Positions 27,618 to 37,844 of a stretch of DNA of 64,000 bases are shown here, one piece after another (within the stretch, counting starts at the first letter, position 1; each line of letters begins with the position of its first letter). The position numbers and the translations under genes were made by a program. Source of the stretch: Planctomycetota bacterium (lineage in GTDB: Bacteria > Planctomycetota > Planctomycetia > Planctomycetales > Planctomycetaceae); NCBI GenBank assembly GCA_022600195.1, contig JAHZKX010000045.1:310001-374000 (forward strand), in the 5' to 3' direction. Under the pieces are notes generated by a model that was not told the origin of the DNA, ran no database searches, and saw nothing but the letters and a program-made list of their open reading frames with translations.

Positions 27618-28678
27618 AAATTGCTGTTTTTTTACCAAATTGGATCGGTGATGCCGTGATGGCAACGCCAGCGCTCCGTGCCATTCGTCACCAGTTTCCG
27701 GATGCAGAAATTGTGACGATCCAGAGACCTTATGTGGCCGATGTACTGGAAGGATTGGACAGCATTGATCGCAAAATCTCCTGGCATCGTGGGCAAAAAT
27801 TGATATCCCGCTTGCGTTTTATGAAACAGTTGAGAGGTGAGAAATTCGATCTGGCTGTTTTGTTTCCCAACTCATTTCGAAGTGCCTGGCTCACATATCT
27901 GGCAGGAATACCAAGGCGAGTTGGCATCGCTCGTGACCGCCGTCAATGGTTATTAACTGATGCGCTTCCAGCGAAAGACAAACAGGAACCTCATCCTGCC
28001 ATTGATGAATACTTACGAATTGCTGCCTATTTGAGTGAAAAAGAGCAGGCTGGATTGGAACTCTCAGAGCCTTTGTCTCGGTCAATGGAACTCTCTGTTA
28101 CAGAATCCGATCAGAAACGCTGGCGATCATTTTTAGAGAAACAGTCTACCGAGTTTAAAAGCCACCCTCTCATTTGTCTCAACCCGGGTGGCGCATTTGG
28201 AGCTGCCAAACATTGGCCGGTAGGGCATTTTGCTGATTTAGCGCGCCGCATCGCCACGGATTTACAGCGATCAGTCTTAGTTGTCTGCGGACCTGCCGAA
28301 AAAGCAGAAGCGTTGCAGATTGTGGAACAAGCCGGGCATCCTCTGGTCACTTCTCTGGCATCAGAACCACTCCATCTCGGGCTCACCAAAGCAGCGATTC
28401 AACAATCTGAATTGCTGGTCACAACCGATTCCGGGCCGCGACATTTTGCTGCCCCCTTTCAAATACCGGTGGTCACTCTGTTTGGGCCGACACACATTTT
28501 GTGGAGTGAAACGTTTTATGATCGTGGTCTGCACATGCAGCTTGATCTGGATTGTGGCCCCTGCCAGCAACGAATTTGTCCTTTAGGGCATCATCGCTGT
28601 ATGAAAGAACTCGACGCCGATCAGGTGTTTCAGGCTGTCGTATCCCATTTAAACTCTCAAAAAGCAAATGCAGCTTGA
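27614..28678 (+). CDS. waaF: ADP-heptose:LPS heptosyltransferase II-type (GT9)
   Basis: Predicted cytoplasmic-face glycosyltransferase that adds heptose from ADP-heptose to the LPS inner core. The 354-residue GT-B protein opens with LPNWIGDAVMATPALRAIR, the GT9 acceptor-domain signature, continues with NPGGAFGAAKHWPVGHFADL, and has the nucleotide-sugar site TTDSGPRHFAAPFQIPVVTL. A cysteine cluster near the C-terminus (CGPCQQRICPLGHHRCM) is common in WaaF-type proteins. ATG overlaps the hldE stop (ATGA). Pairing with hldE supports the heptose assignment; heptosyltransferase I versus II is less certain. The stop lies seven bases from the convergent GT87-type gene. Confidence 0.88.
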   Translation: MKIAVFLPNWIGDAVMATPALRAIRHQFPDAEIVTIQRPYVADVLEGLDSIDRKISWHRGQKLISRLRFMKQLRGEKFDLAVLFPNSFRSAWLTYLAGIPRRVGIARDRRQWLLTDALPAKDKQEPHPAIDEYLRIAAYLSEKEQAGLELSEPLSRSMELSVTESDQKRWRSFLEKQSTEFKSHPLICLNPGGAFGAAKHWPVGHFADLARRIATDLQRSVLVVCGPAEKAEALQIVEQAGHPLVTSLASEPLHLGLTKAAIQQSELLVTTDSGPRHFAAPFQIPVVTLFGPTHILWSETFYDRGLHMQLDLDCGPCQQRICPLGHHRCMKELDADQVFQAVVSHLNSQKANAA

Positions 28679-28685
28679 GCAGGTC

Positions 28686-29945
28686 TCAGGCTGCCCATGA
28701 GGGATTCTGGTTCTGTAAACTCGCTCGTTCGCGCTTCTGATTTGCCTGATGGAGTTCAGCCCGACTTTCGATATAGACAGTTTGCCAGACCATAAGCGGG
28801 ATAATTCCCAGAGGCAGGATTGTAGGAGACCAGCCCACTACAGGCAGGAGGAGACGTTCAACACCGCCTGTGCCCAACGGAATCAACATAAGCCAGGCAA
28901 TGGATGCCAGCAAGGGATGACAGCGTTCTTTATAGCTGACGATCAGTGCCCAGCTGGCAATGGGCGCAGCCAGCAGGAACGTCAGTCTTTCAGTTCCGGG
29001 CCCCACCAGTAATTGCCAGCATACCCAGCTTGTGAGTACGCCTGTGAAATAGGTTTCAGTGGAATTGCTTATCTTCGCCAGTCTGAGACACCACAATAAT
29101 GCCAGTCCAGCTAATCCAAGTTGCAAGAGTGTATAAACGCGGTCATCCACATAAGTTCCGAAGTGTTCTGCAATCGTATAAGCGTCTCTTAAACCTGCTT
29201 GTCTGAGAGTGCGGTAAGGACCAGTTAACAAAGCATACCAGTCCTGGTATTGCTGAATGACCACAGGAAAAGGACGAGTGAAGAAAGGGGGAATGACCAG
29301 CAGCGCACACGCTGTCGTGAATCGTAATCCCAACTGTCTGGGAAACCGGGCCATGAGTAATAAGGCCAGTGCCACAGGCCAGAGTTTAATATGCACGGCT
29401 GCTGCCAGTATGAAGGCTGCTGCCCACCATCGCTCTTTTTTCAGGGCTACAACGGCAAAGACGGCCAACGCGAAAACCAGTGAATTACTTTGTGCGGACC
29501 AGACAGCGCGCGTACAACCAGCCAGACATAGAATCAGGAAACAGGCTTCCTCGAACTTTGACCAGTCGCCTGGAAAAATTTCTTTGATTAACAGTCGCAG
29601 CGCAAAAACGAGGAGCCCGATATTCAGAGCGGACCAGAGGATACCACCCATTGATGGCGGCAAAATTGCAAATGGTGTAAAGGCCAACGCAAATGTCGGA
29701 CTATAACGAAAGCCTGTTTTCTGGATGTCATTGTCATACAGACTGCGGTCAGCCCACCAGTTAATTGAAGAGTCTGCAAAGCAGGGAAAAACCGACTTTT
29801 TCTCAGGTTGCACAATGGACTTCACACTGACGGCAATCCAGAGGATCACCCATAAAATCAAAGCTCTTTTGAGCCAGATTGCACCGGATGTTTCTTCAAC
29901 CAGGGGAGAATTGAAATTCAATGGATATTGTGAGAAATGCTTCAT
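28686..29945 (-). CDS. GT87/DUF2029-family membrane glycosyltransferase
   Basis: Polytopic membrane protein of 419 residues with about ten hydrophobic segments. The first periplasmic loop (residues 50-95) reads WWADRSLYDNDIQKTGFRYSP followed by FALAFTPFAILP, the characteristic layout of DUF2029/GT87 proteins, which use polyprenyl-phosphate sugars (mannosyltransferases in actinobacteria). The C-terminal tail is basic and cytoplasmic. Donor and acceptor cannot be told from the sequence. It sits inside the envelope-glycan region, convergent with waaF, and no partner gene follows on its strand before the WaaP-like gene, whose promoter is separate. Confidence 0.8.
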   Translation of the reverse strand: MKHFSQYPLNFNSPLVEETSGAIWLKRALILWVILWIAVSVKSIVQPEKKSVFPCFADSSINWWADRSLYDNDIQKTGFRYSPTFALAFTPFAILPPSMGGILWSALNIGLLVFALRLLIKEIFPGDWSKFEEACFLILCLAGCTRAVWSAQSNSLVFALAVFAVVALKKERWWAAAFILAAAVHIKLWPVALALLLMARFPRQLGLRFTTACALLVIPPFFTRPFPVVIQQYQDWYALLTGPYRTLRQAGLRDAYTIAEHFGTYVDDRVYTLLQLGLAGLALLWCLRLAKISNSTETYFTGVLTSWVCWQLLVGPGTERLTFLLAAPIASWALIVSYKERCHPLLASIAWLMLIPLGTGGVERLLLPVVGWSPTILPLGIIPLMVWQTVYIESRAELHQANQKRERASLQNQNPSWAA

Positions 29946-30050
29946 GTCAGACCTGAGATAGAGGTATCTTACATGGAAAGACGAGTGAGGTTGTTTGGGG
30001 AGAAATATTACAACAAGGGCTTTTATTTCTTTTACTTGATCAAGGCAAGA

Positions 30051-30803
30051 TCAATCGTTTGGAGGCGTTTGCTGGATAGAGTTTTTGAGTTGTTTTCGTA
30101 ACATTCGAAATAACGCTTTGCGGGACTTGCCAGAAATAGGACCAAGGGCAGAACGTATACAAATGACCCGAAGGGAGAATGGTACGGAGATTCCTTCATG
30201 GATGGGCTGAATTGCCAATCGGTCTAGCATATAGACGATGGCGTGAATCAGAGAAGGACTAAAAAGAATGCCAACAGGATCAATGAGCCAAAGCGTAGGT
30301 TGTTGCTGCGATTCACTGGCTGGTTTGACGACCACGTTTTCCAGTTTAAAATCTCGATGACGGAGATGAGAACTTGCAAGACGATGGACGATCTTGCCCA
30401 GTTCTCTTGCGATTAGATATTGTTCCGACCGAGAGCAGTCTGAGCCAGATTTTAATAAATCAAATGCAGTTGAACCTGAAATGTAAGGCATTTCTAATTG
30501 GAAATAATGACCTGATCGATAGACGGGGGTCACCGGTTGCGGCGTATTCACACCTACAGACAGTAATTTCCAGGCACCAGTCAGTTGTCGCTGAGGCTGA
30601 GATTGGTTGAAGAGTGATTTCCAGAGCAGTTTCCAGGTAACAGGCCAGCGTTTGAGTGTTGTCAGGCCACGGTCGGGCAGCTCAATTAACCATACCGAAC
30701 GTAAGTCTTCTTCTTTAAGACAGCGAATTATCGTATAAGGGGTATCGTTATTAAACAATTTGAAGCAGGTATTATCTTCGTCATGTAAATCAGACAATTT
30801 CAC
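30051..30803 (-). CDS. WaaP/Kdo-kinase-like lipopolysaccharide kinase
   Basis: A 250-residue protein-kinase-fold protein of the lipopolysaccharide (WaaP/InaA) kinase group. The catalytic loop HRDFKLENVVV begins near residue 149 and the metal-binding motif is LIDPVG, in place of DFG; a lysine in LTTLKRWP near residue 50 may be the ATP-binding residue. Such enzymes phosphorylate heptose or Kdo in the LPS core, on the cytoplasmic face. It has no signal peptide or membrane segment. Its location between heptose genes and two core-type GT2 genes supports an LPS role. The upstream 214 bases are shared with the divergent GT2 gene. Confidence 0.8.
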   Translation of the reverse strand: MKLSDLHDEDNTCFKLFNNDTPYTIIRCLKEEDLRSVWLIELPDRGLTTLKRWPVTWKLLWKSLFNQSQPQRQLTGAWKLLSVGVNTPQPVTPVYRSGHYFQLEMPYISGSTAFDLLKSGSDCSRSEQYLIARELGKIVHRLASSHLRHRDFKLENVVVKPASESQQQPTLWLIDPVGILFSPSLIHAIVYMLDRLAIQPIHEGISVPFSLRVICIRSALGPISGKSRKALFRMLRKQLKNSIQQTPPND

Positions 30804-31017
30804 AGGGGCTTTTCATGATTTTGTCGATTGCCCTTTTCGGGATGGCAGAATCCTGCCAAACTCTTGGCAATCTTGATGGAAACAGAGCGTTTGATAATAA
30901 TTTGGGTCATTCAAGTACCCTCTTTTAACAGGATCGTGCGTGGTTGACAATCTTGAAAATTGATCGACTTTCCCGTTCTACGTTGCTTCTTCGTATTTTC
31001 GTATCAAAGTTAGCTTT

Positions 31018-31776
31018 ATGTCGTTATCAGTCATTATCATTGTGAAAAATGAAGAGTCATCGATTCGGGAGTGTCTGGCTTCAGTCGTCTGGGCGGATGA
31101 AATTATTGTGCTGGATTCCGGCAGCACAGATCAGACCATTTCGATTTGCAGGGAATATACAGACAAAGTTCATGAAACGGATTGGCCCGGTTTTGGTCCG
31201 CAGAAAAATCGTGCATTACAATATGCCACAAAAGACTGGGTGCTTTCGATTGATGCGGACGAACGGATTTCTTACGACCTGCAAACGGAAATCAAACGTA
31301 TAATCCAGGTGCCCGGGCGTTACGATGCCTATACCATGCCGCGCCGTTCCAATTACTGTGGTCGCTATATGAAACATAGTGGCTGGTGGCCAGACCATGT
31401 CGTGCGACTTTTTTGCAGAGGCAAAGCCCAATTCAGTGATGATCTGGTGCATGAGCGGATCATCGTGAATGGCAAAATCGGGAAGCTGAGAGAACCGATC
31501 ATACATGAATCGTTACTGACGTTGGAACAGATTCTGAACACCATGAATTCCTACTCATCTGCCGGCGCGAAAATGATGGCCGAGGAAAAACAGACCGCGG
31601 GATTGACGAAAGCCATTTTGCATGGACTCTGGACGTTTTTAAGAACATATATCTTTCGTGCGGGCTTTCTGGATGGCCGGGAAGGATTTATGCTAGCCGT
31701 TTCGAATGCAGAGGGAACCTATTATCGTTATTTAAAATTAATGGTCATCAATCGAGAGAATCAGGAAGAAGTCTGA
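31018..31776 (+). CDS. GT2 glycosyltransferase, WaaE/KdtX type
   Basis: A 252-residue GT-A glycosyltransferase. The N-terminus SLSVIIIVKNEESSIRECLASV and DEIIVLDSGSTDQT carry the nucleotide-sugar aspartate, DADERIS is the DXD-like metal motif, and GWWPDHVVRLF near residue 122 is diagnostic of the WaaE/KdtX group, which adds glucose to LPS core heptose. The protein is cytoplasmic with peripheral membrane contact likely. The stop lies seven bases before the next GT2 gene, so the two form an operon. Exact sugar specificity is an inference from family and context. Confidence 0.87.
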   Translation: MSLSVIIIVKNEESSIRECLASVVWADEIIVLDSGSTDQTISICREYTDKVHETDWPGFGPQKNRALQYATKDWVLSIDADERISYDLQTEIKRIIQVPGRYDAYTMPRRSNYCGRYMKHSGWWPDHVVRLFCRGKAQFSDDLVHERIIVNGKIGKLREPIIHESLLTLEQILNTMNSYSSAGAKMMAEEKQTAGLTKAILHGLWTFLRTYIFRAGFLDGREGFMLAVSNAEGTYYRYLKLMVINRENQEEV

Positions 31777-31783
31777 TCATTTC

Positions 31784-32605
31784 ATGGCTGGATTAGCTGT
31801 CATTATTACGACTTACAACTGGCCTTCCGCTTTAGAGGTTGTCTTGGCGGGCTATCTCTCTCAACAGCGTCCGCCCGATGAATTGATCATTGCCGATGAC
31901 GGTTCCACAGAAGAAACGAGATCAGTCATCGATGTATTTCGTGAACGAGCGCCTTTTCCGGTAAAACATGTGTGGCATCCAGACGAGGGCTTTCGAGCGG
32001 GCGCCATTCGAAATCGGGCGATCCAAAGTACCCAGGCGGATTACATTGTATTCACCGATGGTGATTGTATTCCGGCACCCTGGTTTTTAGCGCAGCATTC
32101 GCGTCTTGCTGAGGGGCGATGGTTTCTCTCAGGCAATCGGATTTTACTCTCGCAGGAGTTTTCCCGGGAGGTCCTGGAGAAGAAGATACCCACTCATACC
32201 TGGAATCTCTGGCAATGGTTGCAGGCACGTCAGCGCAAACAAATCAATCGTCTCTCACCTTTATTCAGAGTTCCGCTAGGGAGTTGGTATCGAAGGCGCC
32301 TCGCGAAACAATGGGAAGGTGCAAAAACCTGTAATCTTTCAGTATGGAAAGAAGACCTTCTGGCTGTGAATGGTTTTGATGAAGATTACACCGGTTGGGG
32401 AATGGAAGACTCTGATCTGGTATTGAGATTGATCCGAAAAGGGATCTGCCATCAAGATGCCCGGTTTGCTGCTCCCGTTTTTCATATCTGGCATCCCGAG
32501 AATTCACGGGACCAACTGGAAGAAAATCAACGCCGATTGCTGCAGTTGATTGAGACAGACCGAATTCAGGCCAGAGTGGGTATCAAACAGGGTTCGTCTG
32601 TTTGA
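31784..32605 (+). CDS. GT2 glycosyltransferase with C-terminal galactosyltransferase-like segment
   Basis: A 273-residue GT-A enzyme: AVIITTYNWPSALEVVL and DELIIADDGSTEET form the nucleotide-binding part, FTDGDCIP is the DXD-type motif, and GWGMEDSDLVLRLIRKG near residue 204 is the acceptor-side signature shared with chondroitin-polymerase-like transferases. The family is common in LPS core and O-chain loci. It follows the WaaE-like gene after seven bases and is probably translated with it. It converges on the sulfatase gene with 13 bases between stops. Sugar and linkage are unknown. Confidence 0.83.
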   Translation: MAGLAVIITTYNWPSALEVVLAGYLSQQRPPDELIIADDGSTEETRSVIDVFRERAPFPVKHVWHPDEGFRAGAIRNRAIQSTQADYIVFTDGDCIPAPWFLAQHSRLAEGRWFLSGNRILLSQEFSREVLEKKIPTHTWNLWQWLQARQRKQINRLSPLFRVPLGSWYRRRLAKQWEGAKTCNLSVWKEDLLAVNGFDEDYTGWGMEDSDLVLRLIRKGICHQDARFAAPVFHIWHPENSRDQLEENQRRLLQLIETDRIQARVGIKQGSSV

Positions 32606-32618
32606 GGGTGCATCTGAA

Positions 32619-34412
32619 CTACTGCTTCCGAGAAATTTCAACGAAGAAGGCTCCGCGCGAAACACCATTCCCTTCATCCAGCCAGGTTTGCAGTTTTTTC
32701 TGTCCTCGAGGAAGTTCAATGGTAAAGGTCGTTGACAGATCTCCCTCACCCACTTTTTGTTCCTTTTTCAGGTTACCGATTTGAATACGTGCGAGCCCTT
32801 TTTTCAGAGGATGATACGCCGATTCAGGACGACAACGAAGAGTGATTTCATAGGTGCCCGCTTCGATGATATCAACGATCCAAAAGCCATTGGCAATGGG
32901 GTTCCTGGCAATCAATTGATGATTCCAGGGAACTTGTGCTATGGGGGCATGCCAATCGTGACAGGTTAGATGTGCAGGATTTTCAGATGGGGAGCCAATG
33001 CCAATCGCAACATAGCGACTGAACTGGGGAGTGAGACTGTTCCACCACTTATCGTATTCTGCAGTGAGGTATTTCACGACACCGGCATACTCTGTGGCTA
33101 CATTTTTCGTTTGTCCCGGATCAGTTTGAATGTCATAAAGTTCTTTTTGGTTTACCAGTCTCCAGCGGTCAGTCATAACAGAACTTTTTCTCCATTTTTC
33201 AGGAGTTTCGATTCGCTGTGAATGAACAATCAGCGTGCGATTACGCAGCTCATCTTGCTTACCATTCAGAATTGGAACGAGGCTTGTACCATCCAGTTTG
33301 AGTTCACTGGAAATGGTCAGATTACAAAGTTCGGCCAGTGTTGGAAGCACATCAATATGAGCTGTTAACTGATTGATATCCCGCCCACCTGTGAGTTTTC
33401 CTCCCGGCCAATGGATGTAAAATGGAACGCGGTGGCCGCCATCATACTCGGAACCTTTCGTGCCACGCATCCCCGCGTTAAAACCAGGCCAGGTGTCTAT
33501 TATCACGGGTTTGCCTCTGGAAAGTCGGCGTTGCTGCTTTTTCGAAAGGTCTTTTTTCTTAGGTCGTTGAACACCGGCTGCGGTACCATTGTCTGTCATG
33601 AAGATCAGGATCGTATTCTCTTCAAGATTACATTCCTTCAGGCGACTGATTAATCGTCCCATGTTATCATCGATGTTGGTAATCATGCCATAAAAAGGAG
33701 TCATATTTCCAGCCACACCCTGGTTAGCATAAGGGTCGCTATATTTTTTATCTACCAGATAAGGGCCGTGAGGTGCGTTCGTCGAGATGTAGGCAAAAAA
33801 TGGTTTGGATTTGCTGGATTCAATAAATTTCAGTGCTTCATCAAACCAGATGTCCGTGCAATACCCTTTGAATTTTTCCAGGTTTCCCTGTCGGGAATAG
33901 GTGTCGTCGAAATAATCATTTTGCCAGTAATCGGGAGTTTGTCCCACTCCGCCGCCACCATGTTGTACGACCGTTTCGAATCCCTGGTCCTGAGGTCTCA
34001 ACGGGTAATTATCACCGAGATGCCATTTTCCAAATAACCCGGTTTTGTATCCATTACTTTTGAATATTTCAGCCAGCGTGACTTCATTGGTGTCCATCAG
34101 AGAACGCCCCATGATGGTATGCCACACTCCGGTGCGCGTGGAATAGCGTCCTGTCATTAACGCGGACCGTGTTGGCGCACAGGTGGGATCAACATGAAAG
34201 TTCGTTAATCTCAGACTTTTTTGATAAAGCTGATCCAGGTTTGGTGTTTTGATCATCTTATTGCCATGAGCGGCAATATCTCCGTATCCCTGATCGTCAG
34301 TAATCACCAGAATGATATTCGGTTTAATTGACTCAGGATTTTTAGCCGGACAGTTGGTCAAGGCGACCGACAAGATCGAGATGAAAATCAGAAGCTGCTG
34401 AATTGGTCGCAT
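32619..34412 (-). CDS. secreted sulfatase (formylglycine-dependent)
   Basis: Arylsulfatase-family hydrolase that removes sulfate esters, most often from sulfated polysaccharides in this lineage. IILVITDDQGYGD carries the calcium aspartates, and CAPTRSALMTGRYSTRTG is the formylglycine signature whose cysteine (C101 in the longest frame) must be matured by a sulfatase-modifying enzyme not present here. MTDNGTAAG and TKGSEYDGGHRVP complete the metal and sulfate site. The C-terminal 130 residues look like an accessory beta domain. The frame opens at ATG 34481, but I prefer ATG 34412, which gives MRPIQQLLIFISILSVA, a proper signal peptide; the 23 extra residues would spoil it. Convergent with the GT2 operon. 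Confidence 0.93.
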   Translation of the reverse strand: MRPIQQLLIFISILSVALTNCPAKNPESIKPNIILVITDDQGYGDIAAHGNKMIKTPNLDQLYQKSLRLTNFHVDPTCAPTRSALMTGRYSTRTGVWHTIMGRSLMDTNEVTLAEIFKSNGYKTGLFGKWHLGDNYPLRPQDQGFETVVQHGGGGVGQTPDYWQNDYFDDTYSRQGNLEKFKGYCTDIWFDEALKFIESSKSKPFFAYISTNAPHGPYLVDKKYSDPYANQGVAGNMTPFYGMITNIDDNMGRLISRLKECNLEENTILIFMTDNGTAAGVQRPKKKDLSKKQQRRLSRGKPVIIDTWPGFNAGMRGTKGSEYDGGHRVPFYIHWPGGKLTGGRDINQLTAHIDVLPTLAELCNLTISSELKLDGTSLVPILNGKQDELRNRTLIVHSQRIETPEKWRKSSVMTDRWRLVNQKELYDIQTDPGQTKNVATEYAGVVKYLTAEYDKWWNSLTPQFSRYVAIGIGSPSENPAHLTCHDWHAPIAQVPWNHQLIARNPIANGFWIVDIIEAGTYEITLRCRPESAYHPLKKGLARIQIGNLKKEQKVGEGDLSTTFTIELPRGQKKLQTWLDEGNGVSRGAFFVEISRKQ

Positions 34413-34749
34413 AGCCCACTCATCATTGTGTTTTGATCTTAGAGGTGATTCAGATATAAATCGATTATCGAAAAAGAACAATTCCAGTTTAACTATCCAT
34501 CTCAGGGAAAGGTAGCAATAATTTAAGATGTCTTATATTTATACAACTGTCACCGACCTTTTGTTGGCTATCAATGCGATCTTTCCAGAAGAATCAGGAA
34601 AAATTAAGCAGCGATCGGTGAATTCGACCATTTCCTTTTAAATCGTGACTACGCTATGATGACCCAAAATTCAATGCAGGTCTGGAGCGACGGAGTGATC
34701 GTCGGGTGACCTCTGTTTACATCATCATCATTAATTACTGAAAAGAGCT

Positions 34750-35841
34750 ATGGAAGCTGGAATTGTCGGTCTACCAAATGTAGGTAAATCCACGTTATTT
34801 AACGCATTAACTGCGGCGGGAATTGCAAGTGAGAACTATCCTTTCTGTACGATTGAACCCAATGTGGGGATCGTCAATGTACCAGACCCCCGGTTGGAGA
34901 TCATTCACGATTATATTCCCACCGATAAAGTAATCCCTGCCATCTTGAGGCTGGTCGATATTGCCGGAATTGTGCGTGGTGCTTCGGAAGGTGAGGGGCT
35001 GGGAAACAAATTTTTATCACACATTCGAAATGTCGATGCCATTCTGCATGTCGTGCGTTGCTTTGAAGATACCGATGTGATCCACGTTGAGGGTAAAGTG
35101 GATCCGATAAGTGATATCGAAACAATCGACATCGAATTAATGCTGGCTGACATGCAGACCGTCGAGTCTGCTAAAGTGAAGGCAGCCAAAACAGCTCGTT
35201 CCGGGAATGCCGAAGCAAAGTCGCGGTTGGCTGTGCTGGATGCTTGTGCGGCGCGGTTGGAAAATGAACAACCCATTCGTGGCCTTTCGTTCGATAATCC
35301 GGATGAACAGAAAATTCTAAAAGGGTATCAGTTTTTAACAGCCAAGCCGGTACTCTATCTGGCGAATGTGGATGAAGACGATATCAAGGGAGAAGGGGAG
35401 TTAGTGCAGCGGGTCCGGGAACGAGCCGCGATAGAGGGTGGCGATGTCGTTGCCGTCTGTGGCCGTCTCGAATCGGAAATAGCAGAACTGGATGAAGCTG
35501 ACCGCAGTGAGATGCTGGATAGTGTAGGTTTGCAGGAACCGGCATTAGCAGTCGTGGCTCGTGCTGCCTACCATACTCTGGGGCTCCAGAGTTATTTTAC
35601 TGCTGGAAAAATTGAAATTCGTGCCTGGACGATTCCCATTGGAGCGACCGGTCCTCAGGCAGCCGGAGTAATCCATTCCGATTTTGAGCGCGGATTTATT
35701 CGTGCTGAAATATATTCGGTGGACGATCTGAAAGAATATCAAACGGAGAAAGCAATTCGCGAAGTCGGTAAACTGAGAGTGGAAGGCAAAGAGTACGTCA
35801 TGCAGGATGGTGATATCTGCCATTTTCTGTTCAACGTCTAA
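34750..35841 (+). CDS. ychF: redox-regulated ATPase YchF (Obg-related)
   Basis: Ribosome-associated P-loop NTPase of the Obg family that prefers ATP. The 363-residue length is typical. [14 protein letters not shown] (P-loop), [20 protein letters not shown] (switch II region), a coiled-coil middle domain (about residues 130-200) and the C-terminal TGS-like domain (from about 280, ending [11 protein letters not shown]) are all visible. The G4 position reads LANVDE, the NxxE variant that explains ATP preference. Stand-alone gene; a purine-rich AAAGAG lies just before ATG 34750. Confidence 0.96.
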   Translation: MEAGIVGLPNVGKSTLFNALTAAGIASENYPFCTIEPNVGIVNVPDPRLEIIHDYIPTDKVIPAILRLVDIAGIVRGASEGEGLGNKFLSHIRNVDAILHVVRCFEDTDVIHVEGKVDPISDIETIDIELMLADMQTVESAKVKAAKTARSGNAEAKSRLAVLDACAARLENEQPIRGLSFDNPDEQKILKGYQFLTAKPVLYLANVDEDDIKGEGELVQRVRERAAIEGGDVVAVCGRLESEIAELDEADRSEMLDSVGLQEPALAVVARAAYHTLGLQSYFTAGKIEIRAWTIPIGATGPQAAGVIHSDFERGFIRAEIYSVDDLKEYQTEKAIREVGKLRVEGKEYVMQDGDICHFLFNV

Positions 35842-35994
35842 ATCAAGAGTTTTCCTGTAGGATATCATTAAGAATTTACGATTCAGGCTATCGCGAACTC
35901 ATTCACGGATGGACGTGTCCAGTTTCAGGTCCATTTCGGATACTTCGTTGCATGTGAATTCGAGTTAATTCATTCCGTTTTTTAGAGATCAATT

Positions 35995-37062
35995 ATGATG
36001 AGTCTGTTTCGTTCACAAGTTCAGCAAATGTCAGGTTACACTCCGGGAGAGCAGCCGCAGGAGTCTGGTTGGGTTAAACTGAATACGAATGAGAATGCGT
36101 ATCCACCTTCACCGCGTGTTAAGGATGCGGTGCAGCGTGTGCTTGAAGGTCGTTTGAACATTTATCCCGATCCACTCGCCACGGAATTTCGCAAAGCCGC
36201 GGCTGAGCTGTTCCAGGTCGATCCGGACTGGATTCTACCCGGGAATGGCAGCGATGAAATTTTGACGATTTTGATGCGAACCTTTGTCGATCCGAATCAG
36301 CTGGTCTCTGCTCCCTACCCCAGTTATACGCTTTACGAAACACTGGCGGAAATTCAGGGTGCCCGGTTTCAAAAAATTCAACTCAATCCCGACTGGAGCT
36401 GGCCTGTATCTGAGGCTCTCGAAGTAGCAGCAAAGAGTAAAATTCTGTTTGTGCCCAATCCCAATGCCCCTTCAGGGAATCGCTGGCCCGATGAAGACAT
36501 TTTATCATTCATTCCAGAACAGGGAGTTCTGGTGCTGGATGAAGCCTACGGGGACTTTTGCGACAAACCACACCGTTGTGAGTTATTGCAGAGGGATTCG
36601 GGAGCAAAAATGATTGTGACTCGTAGCTTAAGCAAGTCATATAGTCTAGCTGGAATCCGATTCGGATTTGCCGTGGCGCATCCGGAATTGATTCAAGGTA
36701 TGCAAAAGGTCAAAGACAGTTATAACTGCAATACACTTTCTCTCGCAGCAGCTGTGGCCGCAATCAAGGATCAGGAGTGGATGCATGCCAACTCCGAGAG
36801 AATCTGTTCGACACGAAACTACTTAATTATCGAACTCAAAAAACTTGGTTTTGAAACAGTGGACAGCCAGACGAATTTTGTCTGGTGTACTCACCCGGAT
36901 GGTGAACACGAACGTCGCTATCAGGCCTTGAAACAACGCAAAATTCTGGTCCGCTACATGAAGTTTTCACTGCAAACAGAAATTCTCGACGGTCTCAGAA
37001 TCACAGTCGGAACCGATTCTGAGATTCAGCTCTTGCTGGATGCCATCCGTGAGATTGGGTGA
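35995..37062 (+). CDS. hisC: histidinol-phosphate aminotransferase
   Basis: PLP-dependent transaminase that converts imidazole-acetol phosphate to histidinol phosphate in histidine synthesis. The 355-residue protein has the fold I pattern: KLNTNENAYPPSP at the N-terminus, the cofactor region GNGSDEIL, NPNAPSGN, VLDEAYGDF, and the Schiff-base lysine K214 in RSLSKSYSLAGIRFGF. A conserved arginine lies in GLRITVGT near the end. Starts at ATG 35995 or the adjacent ATG 35998. It is 194 bases from hisB on the same strand, a loose pair without other his genes; separate promoters are possible. Confidence 0.93.
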   Translation: MMSLFRSQVQQMSGYTPGEQPQESGWVKLNTNENAYPPSPRVKDAVQRVLEGRLNIYPDPLATEFRKAAAELFQVDPDWILPGNGSDEILTILMRTFVDPNQLVSAPYPSYTLYETLAEIQGARFQKIQLNPDWSWPVSEALEVAAKSKILFVPNPNAPSGNRWPDEDILSFIPEQGVLVLDEAYGDFCDKPHRCELLQRDSGAKMIVTRSLSKSYSLAGIRFGFAVAHPELIQGMQKVKDSYNCNTLSLAAAVAAIKDQEWMHANSERICSTRNYLIIELKKLGFETVDSQTNFVWCTHPDGEHERRYQALKQRKILVRYMKFSLQTEILDGLRITVGTDSEIQLLLDAIREIG

Positions 37063-37256
37063 ATCAGAGTTATAACGAGTATAGTTTCACTTTGACCCGG
37101 GTATGATTAAAGCGGTTATACAATTCACACCGGCAATCACCTTTCTAATTAGTGCCAAGTCTGTTAGCGGCACCGATGCATTTTTGAGAATCAACATCCA
37201 GACTGTAAGATTAGAGTAATCAACTTCACGATCCTTTTACACACGAGTTCCCCGAG

Positions 37257-37844
37257 ATGACCCGCAAAGCATCAATCAAACGTGAGACCGCCGAAACCCA
37301 GATCGAATTGAGTTTAGAGCTGGATGGAAGTGGTAAGGCAGATATTCAGACTGGTGTTGGGTTCTTTGATCACATGCTGACGTTGTTGGCGCGACATGCG
37401 TTGTTTGATTTAACGATTAAAGCAAATGGCGACCTGGAAGTCGATTATCATCACACCGTTGAAGATGTGGGTATCTGTCTGGGGAAAACGCTCAATGATG
37501 CATTGGGTGACAAAAAAGGAATTGCCCGCTATGGCTCTTTAACAATTCCCATGGAAGAGACTCTTGTGACATCGGCCCTCGATTTGAGCGGTCGTTCCTG
37601 GTTTGTGTTTCAGGTTGATTTCCCGACTGAGAAAGTTGGGCAGTTTGATACAGAACTGGTACGTGAATTCTGGCAGGCGTTTTCCTCAAACGGATTATTA
37701 AATCTGCACCTGGTGCTCCATCATGGCGCGAACAGTCACCACATTGCAGAAGGTCTATTTAAAGGGACCGCACGAGCGCTTCGACAAGCGGTAGCAATTG
37801 ATCCCCGCCAACAGGGAATTCCTTCTTCCAAAGGTGTCCTTTAA
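37257..37844 (+). CDS. hisB: imidazoleglycerol-phosphate dehydratase
   Basis: Dehydrates imidazole-glycerol phosphate to imidazole-acetol phosphate, the step directly before HisC. The 195 residues are the monofunctional form, without a phosphatase domain. The manganese-binding histidine motifs are intact: [31 protein letters not shown] and, near the C-terminus, [21 protein letters not shown]. It forms a functional pair with hisC upstream. No terminator hairpin with a T tract is visible after the stop. Confidence 0.96.
   Translation: MTRKASIKRETAETQIELSLELDGSGKADIQTGVGFFDHMLTLLARHALFDLTIKANGDLEVDYHHTVEDVGICLGKTLNDALGDKKGIARYGSLTIPMEETLVTSALDLSGRSWFVFQVDFPTEKVGQFDTELVREFWQAFSSNGLLNLHLVLHHGANSHHIAEGLFKGTARALRQAVAIDPRQQGIPSSKGVL

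Noticed and set aside
30841-30862. Possible sigma-54 promoter (GGCAG...CTGCC) upstream of the WaaP-like gene
   Set aside because: The GG to GC spacing is one base short of the -24/-12 consensus, and the pattern is better explained as a short inverted repeat.
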